A stretch of 64,000 bases of DNA from Lactarius indigo. Lineage: Eukaryota > Basidiomycota > Agaricomycetes > Russulales > Russulaceae. The DNA is taken from positions 1-64,000 of the forward strand of contig JAFKAC010000190.1 in the NCBI GenBank assembly GCA_025766275.1, in the 5' to 3' direction. Shown piece after piece: positions 1 through 11,087 of the stretch. The translations under genes were made by a program, and so were the position numbers. The notes beneath the pieces are model-generated. The model was not told where the DNA came from and made no database searches. It worked only from the letters and a program-made list of their open reading frames with translations. Every line of letters begins with the position of its first letter. Position 1 is the stretch's first letter.

Positions 1-130
1 CCCATCTTCATTGCTTGGTTCTGTGCCACGGGGGCCTTCCTTTTGGGTGAGTTGCCTGCAAGTGGACTTCCCGATGTGCTATTGCCGGCACTGTGGTCAT
101 TGGTGAGATTGTGTGGCAAATTTGGAATGT
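1..130 (-). pseudogene. fragment of an Spp2-like G-patch gene (partial duplicate)
   Basis: Read on the minus strand, this stretch matches the N-terminal coding region of the intact Spp2-type gene at 13075-14451 (the part near 14229-14360) base for base over long runs. It translates to an Spp2-like segment containing NDHSAGNST and SPLAGNSPKRKAP, against NDHSASNST and SPLAGNSPKRRAP in the intact gene. Similarity runs off the window start, so the left limit is unknown. The right limit is sharp at about 128-131, where HECT ligase sequence begins in the same orientation. There is no start codon or gene context, so it is a duplicated fragment and not a working gene. Confidence 0.8.
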
Positions 131-790
131 CTCGTCAAGTATACCCATCATATCGCTCTCCATGTGACAAAATGAGGCATCAACCGAACACCACGACTGC
201 AATGATGAGTACGCACAATATCCAAGTGAAGCCTTTGTATAACTCATGGTCTATCGCTTCAAGGCCCTTCCTGCTGAGAACCATTTTGGAGAAACCTGGT
301 ACGAAGTGTGCACTGAGGAACCATGGGCTGCCGGTGAATTTGAAATAGTCAAGCCAGGTCGATCTGTAGTGTGTAGTTGTCGTGCACCGAGAGGCCGTAG
401 CTTGGGTTGAGCATCGTATGCTAGAGGAAGAAGAATCACTCGCGCGAGACGCTGCCATAGTTGAGCATGTCCTCGTCCTCGAACTAGACCGTGAACCGCT
501 TGCTGTGGTCATCCGGCCAGAGACACATGTTTGCCACAAAGCTGTCCTCAAAAACCCACTCGCAGTGCACGCGCATGTCGCACTTGGCGTCAGTAATCAA
601 GCACACCGCCGGCTGGAAGTAGATGATCTTCCACCAGTAGTCACGCGTCCGCGTCGACCATCGACGGCAACCGCGGGTCGTCCCACGTGGTCGTGCGCGC
701 AATGCGACTCAAAACGTAGGTGTGCCGCGTCAACGTTGTGCACATTTCCGAACCCTATGGCAGCGGACCTAGTGCAGTGCGATTCGCGAG
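131..790 (-). pseudogene. Rsp5/NEDD4-type HECT ubiquitin ligase, degraded fragment
   Basis: On the minus strand this reads as the end of a WW domain followed by the N-lobe of a HECT domain. Recognisable pieces are LGPLP then TTTWDDPRLPS (about 785-640), ITDAKCDMRV (about 590), EDSFVANMCLWPDD (about 550-510), LNYGSVSRE (about 460), NPSYGLSVHDNYTLQID (about 410-365), YFVPGF-like and ELYKGFTWIL remains (about 300-215), and ESDMMGILDETF (about 165-131). Order and spacing follow the Rsp5 family. Several in-frame stops and at least two frameshifts break it, the WW tryptophan region is damaged, and the C-lobe with the catalytic cysteine is absent. It joins directly to the Spp2-like fragment. It is a dead, truncated copy; the intact ligase gene must lie elsewhere. 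Confidence 0.82.
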
Positions 791-1947
791 CGCAGTTGTC
801 ACGGCCACCAAGGCAAAGCAGCCAGCCTCTCCATAGGACAAAAAGAACGGTGGGTTTGGACGGATTCTGGCCCGCGCTGGGAGGAATGGGCGTGAGGTTT
901 GACAGACGTGCAAGAAATAAAAGGAATGAGATGATGGTAGACGCGCTAAACTGCCTGCGGCTACGGGTCAGGTCACGAGGGATCTCGTCTGGTGAACGAG
1001 AACGTGATTTCGGCGTCACCGTGAAATCGATTTCGCACGACTACGACTCGAATCTACCGGTCGTTGCTGTGAAATAGCTTAACAACTCGATATGTCCGCA
1101 TCCTCCGAGACAACCAGCAGCGTTGTGAAGTAAGTACCTTTCTTGCCGGACAGCCCAGCATCTTCCTTGATCTGATCTTTCTGGTGCCCAGCAGTTCCGC
1201 CACAGTCCCACCTGTGCCCTCGTCGTACGTCTGGCGTATTTCACTTCATCTGCCTCATATAGTGCTCAAACACAACCCAGGGTGGACACATCATCTCCTG
1301 AGCAGTGCGTCGACAACAGCGACTTCACCTACTACCCAAACTAACGTACTCCAGGCCTTCCCCTTTTCGCCCGAAAGGCCCCGCTTCCAGGCCCGCTGCG
1401 GGAAGACCCCAAGGAAAATGAACGTGCGTGCTCGGTGGCCACATCGTACGTATTCGTCCATCTGTTGTCGATTTCTGCTGCCAACCAGAACCAAGTATAA
1501 TAGTGTTTCAAACGACCCCACTGCCTTTCTGACAGTGTCTATCCGAATGAGCCTGTGTATTAGCGTTGAAGATCTTTGTACCACCTGGAGTCGAAATATA
1601 TGATTGGTGCCTTTTTCTGGGCCCAACTCGACAGGTAGAGCAGGTGATGTCGACTGAGGGTGGTGTGGTGGTGAAGTAAATATATACAGTTGTGGTTAAG
1701 TCAGTTAGGCGTCGAAGGCATTGATCGAAGGTAAAGTGAAACTACTGTACTGTAAAAGTGTCGAGACCAAGCGACTTGTTGTTTGAAGCTCGTGCAGGAT
1801 CGGTCTACTCACACGTATACAGTACGTTCTCTATCTCATCGCTGGGCGATCGATCGGCCGTTGGAAGTAGAGCCACGTATATCTAGGCAGCCATAGTCAC
1901 AGATGAAACAAATACGCTGGCTGCCCGGCTGATTTGGGCTTTGCGTA
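791..1947. other. unassigned stretch between ligase pseudogene and hAT copy 1
   Basis: No convincing gene was found. An ATG at 1091 opens 13 codons and is followed by a GTAAGT donor at about 1130 and possible acceptors near 1190. The downstream plus-strand frame (to about 1600) is short, of odd composition and resembles no family I know. The segment near 1560-1680 has a coding-like feel but contains stops. It may hold the remains of one more gene. Confidence 0.3.
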
Positions 1948-1955
1948 CGAACGAC

Positions 1956-4900
1956 CAGTGTTGTGCCAGTCAGTGACTAGTCGTGAGAGTCAGGAAAGTC
2001 ATCTGACCATGGGGTCAGTGACCGCAAATGACCGTGACTGTTCCCACGCCTACATCAGTTAGTGAGGTAATCGGTGTCACCCAATTCGACAATTAATTTG
2101 TATGCATAAAAAACGAAGTCGTGTCGCGCGTGCATACTAGACAACGAATATACTATCCAGAGCGTGATCAATCTCTACGTCAACACCTTCCACTCCTGCT
2201 GGGTCCGAGTTGAGGAGCTCATAGAGCTCCAGTTCCTCGTTTAGGCTCCGAGACGCGCTGCGTTCATGTAATGATATCCAATTTTTTTCTGCGTGGTTAA
2301 AAAGGTCGACAATCGTAATTGAAATGGTTGACGGCATTTGTCCGTCCCCGTCGTCATTGTCGTAGTCTGATTGCCTGCCGAAAGACTCTGTAATGCGATT
2401 AAAATCGTCAGTCTCACCATCCGACAACTGCTGCAACACGGGATCAATATCCATTGCAATGTCTCCTGCTTCATCGTCCAGCAGCGGCGGGGTGAGGAGG
2501 GACTCCAGTTGACCTGAGGAGGGACTTGCTCGTGATGTGGTCCCGTAGAAGCGCTTCAGCCGCTGTTTGGTATCGCCGTTGCGCACGTGTTCATCGCGTA
2601 TGTGCATTTTCAGTTCCGCGAGTGAGGTGAGGGTGGACTTTCCTAGACGATTCCTGAGCTTTGTGAGAGTGTTGCCGAAGACGCTGAACAACCGCTCGCA
2701 TGAGGCAGAATTAGGACAAATGGACAAGATGTGAAGTGCGAGCTTAAAGAGTGGTGTTGGGGGGGAGCCGGCAGTGATGGGAACCATTCCCTCATATAGC
2801 TCAACCGGATCCGGGGACACGCCATTAGCCTGCGCCCTATCTTTGATGGGACCAGCATACGCTGCCAAGTCGCCGCCATGCTCGCTGAAGTAGTCCTGGA
2901 TGTTTGTGAAGAGTGTGTTTATATTGGCGGACAGCTGGTCGGGGGACTCGGTGATGGAGAAGAAGCGTTGATACAAACGCTTCAGCAGCGTAAACACGCC
3001 AGCTCGTGTGAGGAACGAAACTCGAGGAGAAAAGGCGGCGGTTTTGACAAACGGATTTAAAAGAACGGCTGCAATGAAGATGTCCTGGTCTGCTTTCGCC
3101 CACCGCTTCTCGATGCTGTCGAGAATAGCTGTACATCCGATGGCATTGTCGGGGTCTTGATCCATGATTTCGCGATAATATATGCTGAGGGAGCCAAACG
3201 TGAGCAAGATCTGATCCAAACGACAGAATGCCGCTTGGGCCACATTTGCGGCTCTCGCAAGGGGTTCAAGATGCGTCTTGAGGCTGTATCAAAAAATATT
3301 AGACCGATACCACTGATCTCGGATTGACGTACCGAGCTAATGAGTGCCAGAAAGTGCTGTCCTCAATGACTGCTTTCATTTCACGCGCCTTTCGTTTATT
3401 TGCTGCTGTCAAGCCCGGAGAGATGAAGACCTGTTGATCGGATGAAGCCATTGCGTCTTGAGTAATGAGGGTTCGGAGAGGGAGCTCGAGCTCGAGCAGA
3501 CGCTTGAAGGCGAGGTAGTGTGCTGTCCACCTTGTTAAGACCGCGCGAATCACAGTAAGCGGCGGCCGTCCGTTTTGCGTCTGAATCTCCCGAAGGCGGG
3601 CAAGGACGTATGTCTTGCTGCGTAGCCAGCTGATGAGATCTGAGGCCATCTTGCTATGCTTGACATATATCGACTCGGCCTTGAAGTAGTCCCCGACAAT
3701 GAGGTTCACCTTTGAAACGATTGTGTCAGTATAACGAAGAATATAAATAAATAAAAAGTCAAACCTGGTGCGCAAAACAGTCAGGGCATACAAGGTGTGG
3801 AAAACGCGCAAGTAGTAGCTTTCGTGCTTTTCAAGATTCGCCAGATGCATCTGTCGTGAACGCGACAACAGTGACCTTCCATTCTGACTGAAGACGCTCG
3901 AGTACTTCCACCATTAGATTATATAGATTGTTGGCCGTCTTTTTTTCGTTAGACGCGTCATGAACATTCACTGTATGGACCTAGTTCTAGTCAGATACAG
4001 TGTGCTCGTCGTAATAAAAGCGCCATACCTTCTTATCAACCATGATCATAAACGCGATGTAATGATGGAAATTTTCGCCTGTCCAGCCATCGCACGAGGC
4101 AGTTGCGTTCTTGCCACTTACCCGTTGCTTTGCCTTCTGTTGTAATTCGTTGAGTGTTCGCGGCAGAAGACGTTTGGTAAGAACTTTTCGACTTGGCGAC
4201 TTGGCCTGCGGAACAAAGTCGTTGCAAAAATCCAGCCACTCTGGGTTTTCCACCCACGAGAGCGGAAATCCCGCCGCTGCAGTGATGCGTGCGATTCGTT
4301 CCTCAAAGCGCGCCTGTTGTATGTCTGACCAGGTCGGTTCGGCGAGTGCTTGAGGGTTAAGTGAAGAGGGACGAGACGCGCCGCGTCGAGATCGAGATTG
4401 AGATCGAGATGGGATTTGCGGGAAGTTGAAGGGAGAGGCACCGCGGCTAGACGATGAGGTGGAGATAGAGGAGGCAACAGAGGGCTCTCGTTCAAAATCA
4501 GAATAAGATCCCCTTGATACGACCGAGAGGGTGTACGGGGACTGGAAGGTCTCAGAAGGTGTTTGAACATGGAACGCAGGTAGTTGACCCGGATACGGTG
4601 ATATGCTGCGTTGTCGGAATAGCGATGACGATGCCTCAGGATCTTCGGATTCTTCCTCCATATCGTGACGGGTCCTTTTGCCAGCTGCAGTGGTTCCCAA
4701 CACACGATCTTTATGTGCCTGAGCTTTCTCAAGCACTGCTGGGGGCTGAAGATCGCAGAGTCGAAGATGATTGACCAGCCCCTCTGTACGTGCTGATAAC
4801 CACCCGCGGCCAGCCTCATTCTGCCTAACCGAAAAAACTAATCGAAAAGAAATTGAGCTAAGAAATTTTGATGTGATAGTGTTACGCACGCTCCAGTTCG

Positions 4901-5305
4901 ATCATATCATTGGATCGAACAAACTGCCGAGTACCCGCTTCAACAGCTCTTGTGTCTTGTTCAAGGACCTCATTGACGTGCTTGACCAAACAGAGCTTGC
5001 AGTATACTTTTGCTTTGTCGTGGGTTGTCTGCGTGCCCGAGTATGCTTCAGGTGCTTTTTGGGCAAGTTTTGGGTGGTCCTTAAAGAAGTCACGGACCCA
5101 AGAACGATTAGATGACCGGCCACTATGAGTCATTGTGGTATGGAATAAGAGAAATCGTACGATATTACTCAATACAGATTCCGGAATGTGCTACTGTCAC
5201 GTGATGAGAAAAGTCATGGTCGTTCCACAGTCGGCGACTAGTCACCGACTAGTCGACATGTGATGACATTGACTCTTGACCTTAGTCGGCAACTGTCCAA
5301 CACTG
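1956..5305 (-). mobile_element. hAT DNA transposon, copy 1 (3350 bp)
   Basis: The element starts with CAGTGTTG and ends with CAACACTG, an 8-bp perfect inverted end with imperfect pairing further in. It is flanked by the 8-bp duplication CGAACGAC (1948-1955 and 5306-5313), as expected for hAT insertion. A five-exon transposase gene runs on the minus strand. The palindrome GACTAGTC lies near both ends (1975-1982; 5236-5243 and 5247-5254), a likely transposase-binding subterminal repeat. The element is almost identical to the copy at 35349-38698: I found four differences, near 4663, 4925, 5032 and 5186. This near identity plus a perfect duplication means recent insertion. Confidence 0.96.
2137..5133 (-). 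pseudogene. hAT transposase with one internal stop (copy 1)
   Basis: Exons run 5133-4886, 4824-4029, 3980-3765, 3709-3333 and 3283-2137, giving 928 codons with all junctions in frame. Features in order: a BED-type zinc finger (CKLC near residue 54, completed by the NHLRLC region in exon 2); a Ser/Arg-rich linker; the first catalytic Asp in CDGWTGENFHHYI; the second in FTTDASGES; the CPDCFAHQ motif; and the C-terminal hATC dimerisation domain with PNSASCERLFSVFGN, which holds the catalytic Glu. An in-frame TGA at 3833-3831 (codon 398) falls immediately after DASGES, where the family normally has Arg. Otherwise no frameshift is visible. The full product therefore cannot be made without readthrough. 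The same TGA occurs in copy 2. Confidence 0.88.
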
Positions 5306-5432
5306 CGAACGACGGCATGATGTGTCTTATGTAATGTCACACTTCGAAAGAATCCGAACTAATAATAACTACGGTAAATTCTATGCAGCCCAACTCACTC
5401 ACTCTATCACTCAGCCATCTACGTATCACTAT

Positions 5433-6400
5433 GCATGCAGAGCGACGACGTCGTTGGCGAACGGATAACCAATGTATCTAGCTGCAGACTCCGTAGTGTA
5501 GAACGTATCACAGTTATAGCGCGTCGGAGTGTGTCCTTCCTTCAGGCGCAAAGAAAGATCCGGCTGCGATGTGATCTGAAAAATGGCCTAATTGCCGAAA
5601 ACACGACTTACGTTTGAAATGAAGTAGCGGCCAAATGCGACCAAACCTTCGTACTTCTCCACTATGTTGATTGCAGCGTCATCATCCATGCCACCTCGCA
5701 AGGTAAGCACGATCACCCCACATTTTCCACGATGCTTCGTTCGATTGCGCCCGGTTTTCATCCGTCCATTCATTTGACACATTTGACACCGTCTGAAAAA
5801 CTGGTCTAGGATGCAGCCATTAGCTGCATGGGCCTCCACGCCGCCGAAGCCTGCCTCGATGGCGTTGCTTGCTGCCTTCGAGTACAGTTAAGCTTATTCT
5901 TTGATCTCCGTAGTCGTAAGTTCGTGGAACAACGCCGGAATGTGGCTCGCCGCCACCGAGGTGCACTGGGGGCAACGAGATCAAACCCACCTCCCTGCCT
6001 GAGGATGGTAGGGTCGACAGTACGTCCAAGGGCCCACAGTTGGAGGAAGATGTAAGAACCATTGGCGTGGACAGCATCAGTAATCTTTGTGCGATAAATC
6101 CAGTGCACAGTAATCATCGCGGAACGTGGTGAAACTCAAACCGTTTTCCATCCAGTGATTTGCACGTCGTTCCAGATACCTGGTACGTTCGCATATCCGG
6201 CTGCTTGAGTGATGAAAGTAGCCTCCAATATTATGAGCGTTCCCGGTACGCTCGAACGTTGCGCGCAGTATGTCTTGGCGAGTTTACCGTGGACGTGGTC
6301 CTTGTTCGCACGGAGGCATGTCAAAGGAACCATCACGATGCGGTGCTGAGTAGTCCCGACGTGGTGCGGCTGGAAAAGAGCAGAGGCAGAAGAGGAGATG
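5433..6400 (-). pseudogene. Old Yellow Enzyme (NADPH dehydrogenase / ene-reductase) pseudogene
   Basis: This is a flavin-dependent ene-reductase of the OYE family in a broken state. On the minus strand the N-terminal part (about 6390-6142) reads ALFQP, HRIVM and PGIWND as in fungal OYEs. A canonical-looking intron (6085-6141) is followed by ANGSYIFLQLWALGR. Then come frameshifts at HLGGGEPHSGVVPR (about 5970-5930), stop codons after ELTTTEIKE (about 5895), and EAHAANG, the HxxN substrate-binding pair, at about 5840. The segment that should carry the middle of the barrel is largely missing. EKYEGLVAFGRYFISN (about 5660-5615) and, after a second intron, PDLSLRLKEG to YPFAND (about 5570-5445) form the normal C-terminus. 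hAT copy 1 ends only about 130 bp downstream. Confidence 0.85.
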
Positions 6401-7526
6401 ACTGAAGCGATGATGAGGTTTTTGTGAGAGGAGTTGTAGCGGTGGTAAGACGATGTGTTGTTGATCGAAGGACTTCTAGGAAAGCATGTAATAGAACGAT
6501 GCCGTTCTTCGCATTGACACTCGGTTGCAATCACCATGTTACAGCAGCCGAGTGGGTCGCTCCTGCCTAAGCCCGATGGTTTGTAAGCATCCCCCACCCC
6601 CTGATTCGATTGGTAAGCGACTAACTGGGACACTGTAACAAGTGGATCATATCAGTCCGGCTCATCCGTCATACGGTGTCAACTGTGTCGACGCAAACAT
6701 TGCTTGCTTTCTCGAGCTGACTATCAAGGCGATAACCTCGGAGAGCAACCCGCTGATCCCCTGCCAGACTGTGCGAACTTGGTTGACGGAGACGATGATG
6801 TGAGAAGCACTTTGATAAATTTCGCGTGTAGGTAAACGACACCAGTAGGCCGCAGAGGACCCATCAGTGGCGAAGATACAGTCAGTGGTACAGTCGGAAT
6901 ATCACGACGACAATTTCGAATTGTGATACTAACACAACTTAAAATCGTCATCATGGCGAAGCATGATTTTGAACAAGGAGCTTACCGTATATGTCAGTGA
7001 GGCAACTCCGGTGGGACAATGATAGGATCTTAAGTTTACACTGGCAAGAGGAGTAAACTCGTGTGGCGTTGACAGACTCGATGTGCGCCGAAGGTTGTTG
7101 ATACGCGACCGTAGTCACTGGCGCCACTTGATGAGACGATCCCGATTCGATGCCAGCCCCGCCTGTGGGTCTCCTTGAACGTTATTGATGAGCGTCTTTC
7201 TGTATACAGGAGATGTAGAAAGCCCGTTGGCGGTTGAGGGAATGAAAGAGGAGAGAGGGCGTTAAAGAATAACTCCATTTGCCAACTGACTTCGCAGAAA
7301 TATACCCTAAGTGATCCAGGCCCGCGCAAGAGGGCATTGTTTAGGAAAGATGGCAAGAATGATTGATTATTCGTAGCAGCCCGCTATCTCTTCACCAAGC
7401 CATCGATATCATCGGAACAAAAAAGTATGTTTGGCAGTGTTGGAAGTACGGCCCAACCAGGCAAGCGGAGGACGGTACACACGCACGAAAAGGAAATATG
7501 TAGGGGGCCTGATGGTTTCGATAGAT
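6401..7526. other. unassigned stretch, probably relic sequence
   Basis: Only short frames occur. On the minus strand, 6950-6640 gives a 60-residue coding-like stretch containing IYQSASHIIVSVNQVRTVW, and 7356-7036 gives another of about 100 residues, but neither matches a family I can name and both are interrupted. I see no terminal repeats or RNA gene here. Confidence 0.3.
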
Positions 7527-8330
7527 CTACCCGTTTAGTATGCTGTCAAGACCGGGTGCTGGGGGAGCTGTGTATTTTTCTCTGTTGAAAGCCATGGCAC
7601 TGTCGGAGATCGGCGTGTCGAAGGAAACTGAGACTAGTGGAAGACTGTTCGGGATAGCCGCGTTAGTGCTCGTTTCCGTCGTAACTTGCCCGGCGCACGG
7701 GACTGTGGTACCCGTGCGTGCCTTGAGCTGGCTAAACGCGACAACATCTTCTTGTCCGTCGAGCGTCTCGCGAAGGTGATTTCGTGAGTTCAGGCTATTA
7801 TTAGGTGTCAAGAATCAGGAAGATCGCAAAGAAATGACGAACAAGAACGCACAGAGATAGGGTCGGTTCATGATGAAGAAGGGTGGCGCGTATAAGAGCG
7901 CATTTGGATACTTGGCGAGCTTCGTTCAGGGACTCGGTCACTATTCGACAAGAGAACACGGGAAGTGGAAATGAACAGACCAAGATGACGCAAGAGATAG
8001 CAAACACTCTGCAGAACAGCCTAATCGTCAGAAGGAAAGTCGACGCACATCAGCGTGCTGGCTCACAAGTTAAGTGTGCCACAATTGATAGCATAAATCG
8101 CAAGATGACGTTTGTTCTAGTAAGAGACCCTGCGTAAGACAGAGTAATGGCCTTTGCTATGTTTGATACGGACGTACCTCCGAACTTGAAAGCGGTTACT
8201 CAAGAGGGTGTAAATCATTCCGAAAGTAATAAGGACATCGCAGAGGATGTTACAAGAGGATGCGGCAGTACAAAATTCCTGGTATGGACGGCAATTAGAG
8301 ACCGTAGCCCAGATCATGATACGAGGGGCA
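7527..8330 (-). pseudogene. DUF6534-type membrane protein remains
   Basis: Minus-strand pieces fit the fungal multi-pass DUF6534 family in the right order. SSCNILCDVLITFGMIYTL (about 8270-8215) resembles the sixth membrane segment, with its Asp-x-Leu-Ile signature. IYAINCGTLN (about 8095-8070) resembles the start of the last membrane region. YLCAFLFVIS (about 7860) is followed by NSLNSRNHLRE (about 7795-7765), the usual end of the domain, and then a hydrophilic tail ending in LDSILNG and a stop at 7527. Stops and frame changes separate the pieces and no clean exon chain joins them. A possible first membrane segment (about 8770-8715) lies upstream. The function of DUF6534 proteins is unknown. 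Confidence 0.55.
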
Positions 8331-9150
8331 AACGTGCCCGAAAGCGATTTCCCGGTTCGTGAGTGTGTTTCGGCCTATATGCCAAACCTGTGAGTAACAA
8401 GGAAAAGATTATGCACAACTACGGCTGACGCTTTTGCATCGGACACTGAAGACGAGGACAACACCTTAGCATCCACAACCAAAGAAACAGAAGGGGGAGA
8501 CATACCAATCCCAATACCTTACAAAAGTCAGTTAAAAATAAGGCGAAAGTCTCGAAGCATACCACTGCGGAGGAACTCACCGAATGCTGTCAGTGAGATG
8601 GTGGACTGCTCATGTCAGTGGGTGCCAGCTCCGAACGATCGCATATACGTACGATCGCTGCTAGCAGGTACGGGGAACCCCTGTTCACTGGACTAAAATA
8701 AGTCCCACACAAATGAAAAACACCAGTAAACCCACGAAGATAGATCCTATATGCATAGAAGCTACGTCCTTTTCAGTAACAGTTGCTTCATGCCAGTGAG
8801 CCCCCCATGAAAGCGCACTGTTGCACGGTAACTTCAAGAATAACTGGTTACGCATGCATAAGCATTACGAAGAACAATCACGACGGACGAGCGTACAGCC
8901 AGATAGAGCTATCGCCTTCAGAGAGATTTTTGTTTCTGTAAGTTCGAGGACAAGTGTGCGTCACGACACAGATACACGGGAAGACTCCTGGAACTGCCTT
9001 AAGAACCTCAAATACATACGGGAATCGGAGACGCGAAACCCACGTTGATAGAGTCAACGAGCCTAGTCGAGAGCTGTAACCTCCTGACCGTTTTGGATTA
9101 TGATGCGTGACGTGACACGTGACCATTGAAAGGGCAGAAATAGGAAGGAC
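8331..9150. other. upstream region of the PKA gene with possible DUF6534 N-terminal remains
   Basis: A hydrophobic minus-strand segment (about 8770-8715, with IGSIFVGLLVFFICVGL) could be the first membrane helix of the DUF6534 relic. The rest has no supported gene and presumably includes the promoter of the kinase gene at 9289. Confidence 0.3.
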
Positions 9151-9288
9151 TTGTATTATCGAGTCTCGCAACTGCGCTGGTCGCTTCGCCTGTCGCCTGT
9201 CGCCCTTGTTTTTACCTTTTTACCCCACCTCAGACGTCTCTTGCCAGCCAAAACAACAAGCTTTCACCCTTCCGGCAGTTACCGCCTC

Positions 9289-10797
9289 ATGGATGTCGCT
9301 CTCTTGCCCATCATCCCAATCCCCACTCGCTCTTCCTCTTTACCCATCCCCATCCCCGCCAATCCTGTTTGTGAAAGTCCATGTCGTCCCTCCCCCCATG
9401 GCTCAGCTGTCATGGTCCTCACAGACTCTGCCACCCCTCCTTCCTCTCCCCGCAAAACCCTCCTCGGGCCCGAGCTGACCATTGAACCCCAAGCGCCCTA
9501 TTCCACCAGTGCATCCTCCGACCACTCCCCTGACCCGTCTCCTCCTCACTCTCCACCTCACTCCCCACCCCATTCACTATCAGAATCTTCCCCAGATCAT
9601 GATATGGATCGTGACTGCGCGCCTCCTCAACCCGCCAACCCTCCTGTGAGACTCCTCGATGACGAAGAAGAACATGTTCATCGCTCCCTTCGCCTTCAGG
9701 ACTTCGAGGTCAGGGGTACCTTAGGTATGTAAACAGTGCCCCTTTCATCGCTATCTTCTCACTCAATCCGGCGTTCCTTAGGCACTGGTACCTTTGGCCG
9801 TGTTCTTCTCGTCAAATACCGTCCCGCGGTCTCTACCCAGACCAATTCCGTCAAATTTTTTGCAATGAAGGTGCTTCAAAAGACCGAGGTAATTCGCCTT
9901 CGTCAAGTTGAACACGTCAAGGCGGAACGACGCATCCTTTCCCGTGTGCGACATCCTTTCATCGTCGACTTGTATGCGACTTTTCAAGACAGCATGAATA
10001 TATACATGCTCCTTTCCTACGTCCCCGGTGGGGAGCTTTTTACCCATCTTCGCCGTGCCGGACGCTTCAGCCCTGATGTCACCCGTTTCTACCTTGCGAC
10101 CATCGTCCTTGCTCTAAAGTACCTACATTCATTCAATATTATCTATCGCGATCTCAAACCGGAAAATCTCCTTCTTGATAATCGTGGTTACCTCCGCCTT
10201 ACCGATTTTGGCTTTGCTAAAGTGGTCGATGACCGTACTTGGACATTATGCGGTACCCCGGAATACCTAGCCCCCGAAATCATCCAGTCTGATGGCCACG
10301 GGAAGCCCGCGGACTGGTGGGCTTGTGGGATCCTTGCTTATGAGATGATGGTTGGCCATCCACCATTCTTTGACGAGACCGCGTATGGTATCTACGACCG
10401 TATTCTAAAGGGGAAAATCCAATGGCCCAGGGACATGGACCCCCTCTCACGCAATCTCATCCGTGGATTCTTGCACCCAGATCGCACCCAACGTCTAGGA
10501 AATCTCCTCGCTGGTGCAGACGATGTTCTCGAGCATCCCTGGTTCCGAGGCGTGGATTGGGGTGCGCTAGAACGGCGCGAGATCAGAGTGAGTCTATTCC
10601 CCTATCTGTCTCGTTCTCATTTGAGTGCTAATTATTATTAGGCACCCATCATACCGCATGTGACATCCTATGATGACACACGTCACTTTACTCGGCTTCC
10701 TCTACCTCCTCCAGATCAGATTCCAGGCCTCATCCAGGAAGAGAATACCCTCCAGCACCGCTTTGACGTTGTCGGATTTCAGTTCAGCGAATTTTAA
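9289..10797 (+). CDS. cAMP-dependent protein kinase catalytic subunit
   Basis: This AGC-family Ser/Thr kinase phosphorylates target proteins when cAMP releases it from the regulatory subunit. Exons are 9289-9724, 9782-10587 and 10642-10797 (465 aa). The first ~140 residues are a Pro/Ser-rich low-complexity extension, as in many fungal PKAs. The kinase domain follows: glycine loop GTGTFG (146-151), catalytic Lys in FAMKVL (about 175), YRDLKPEN, DFGFAK, and activation-loop TWTLCGTPEYLAPE with the phosphorylatable Thr. The C-terminus ends in the hydrophobic motif FSEF at the very last residue, which is diagnostic of PKA as opposed to other AGC kinases. The ATG at 9289 is the first plausible start; an in-frame ATG at 9412 is an alternative that would shorten the disordered tail. 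Confidence 0.95.
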
Positions 10798-11087
10798 TCT
10801 CTATCGTTATCACCTGTTGAACTACATACCTTTTTTCTAAACTATTAGTAGTTACCCCCTCACACTCATTTCTCGCTTTACCCCTGTAGTCAGTACGCAG
10901 CCACGCAGTCCATCCGGTAAAATTTTTTGACTAATCGTCGCACACTTCTGGAGCTGTATCATTTCGTTCTCTCTCCTACATAGTACCCGATCGGTGCTGT
11001 ACCTGCGCGTCCGTTCGAGTGTAGCCCTTTAGTTCACCTTGTATCTTATTATCAACTCGGCCCGGTCCATCTCTCACTTGTCTTGGA

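Noticed and set aside
1948..5313. Idea that the two hAT copies arose by segmental duplication
   Set aside because: Similarity stops exactly at the element ends and the target duplications differ, so two separate insertions are the simpler reading.
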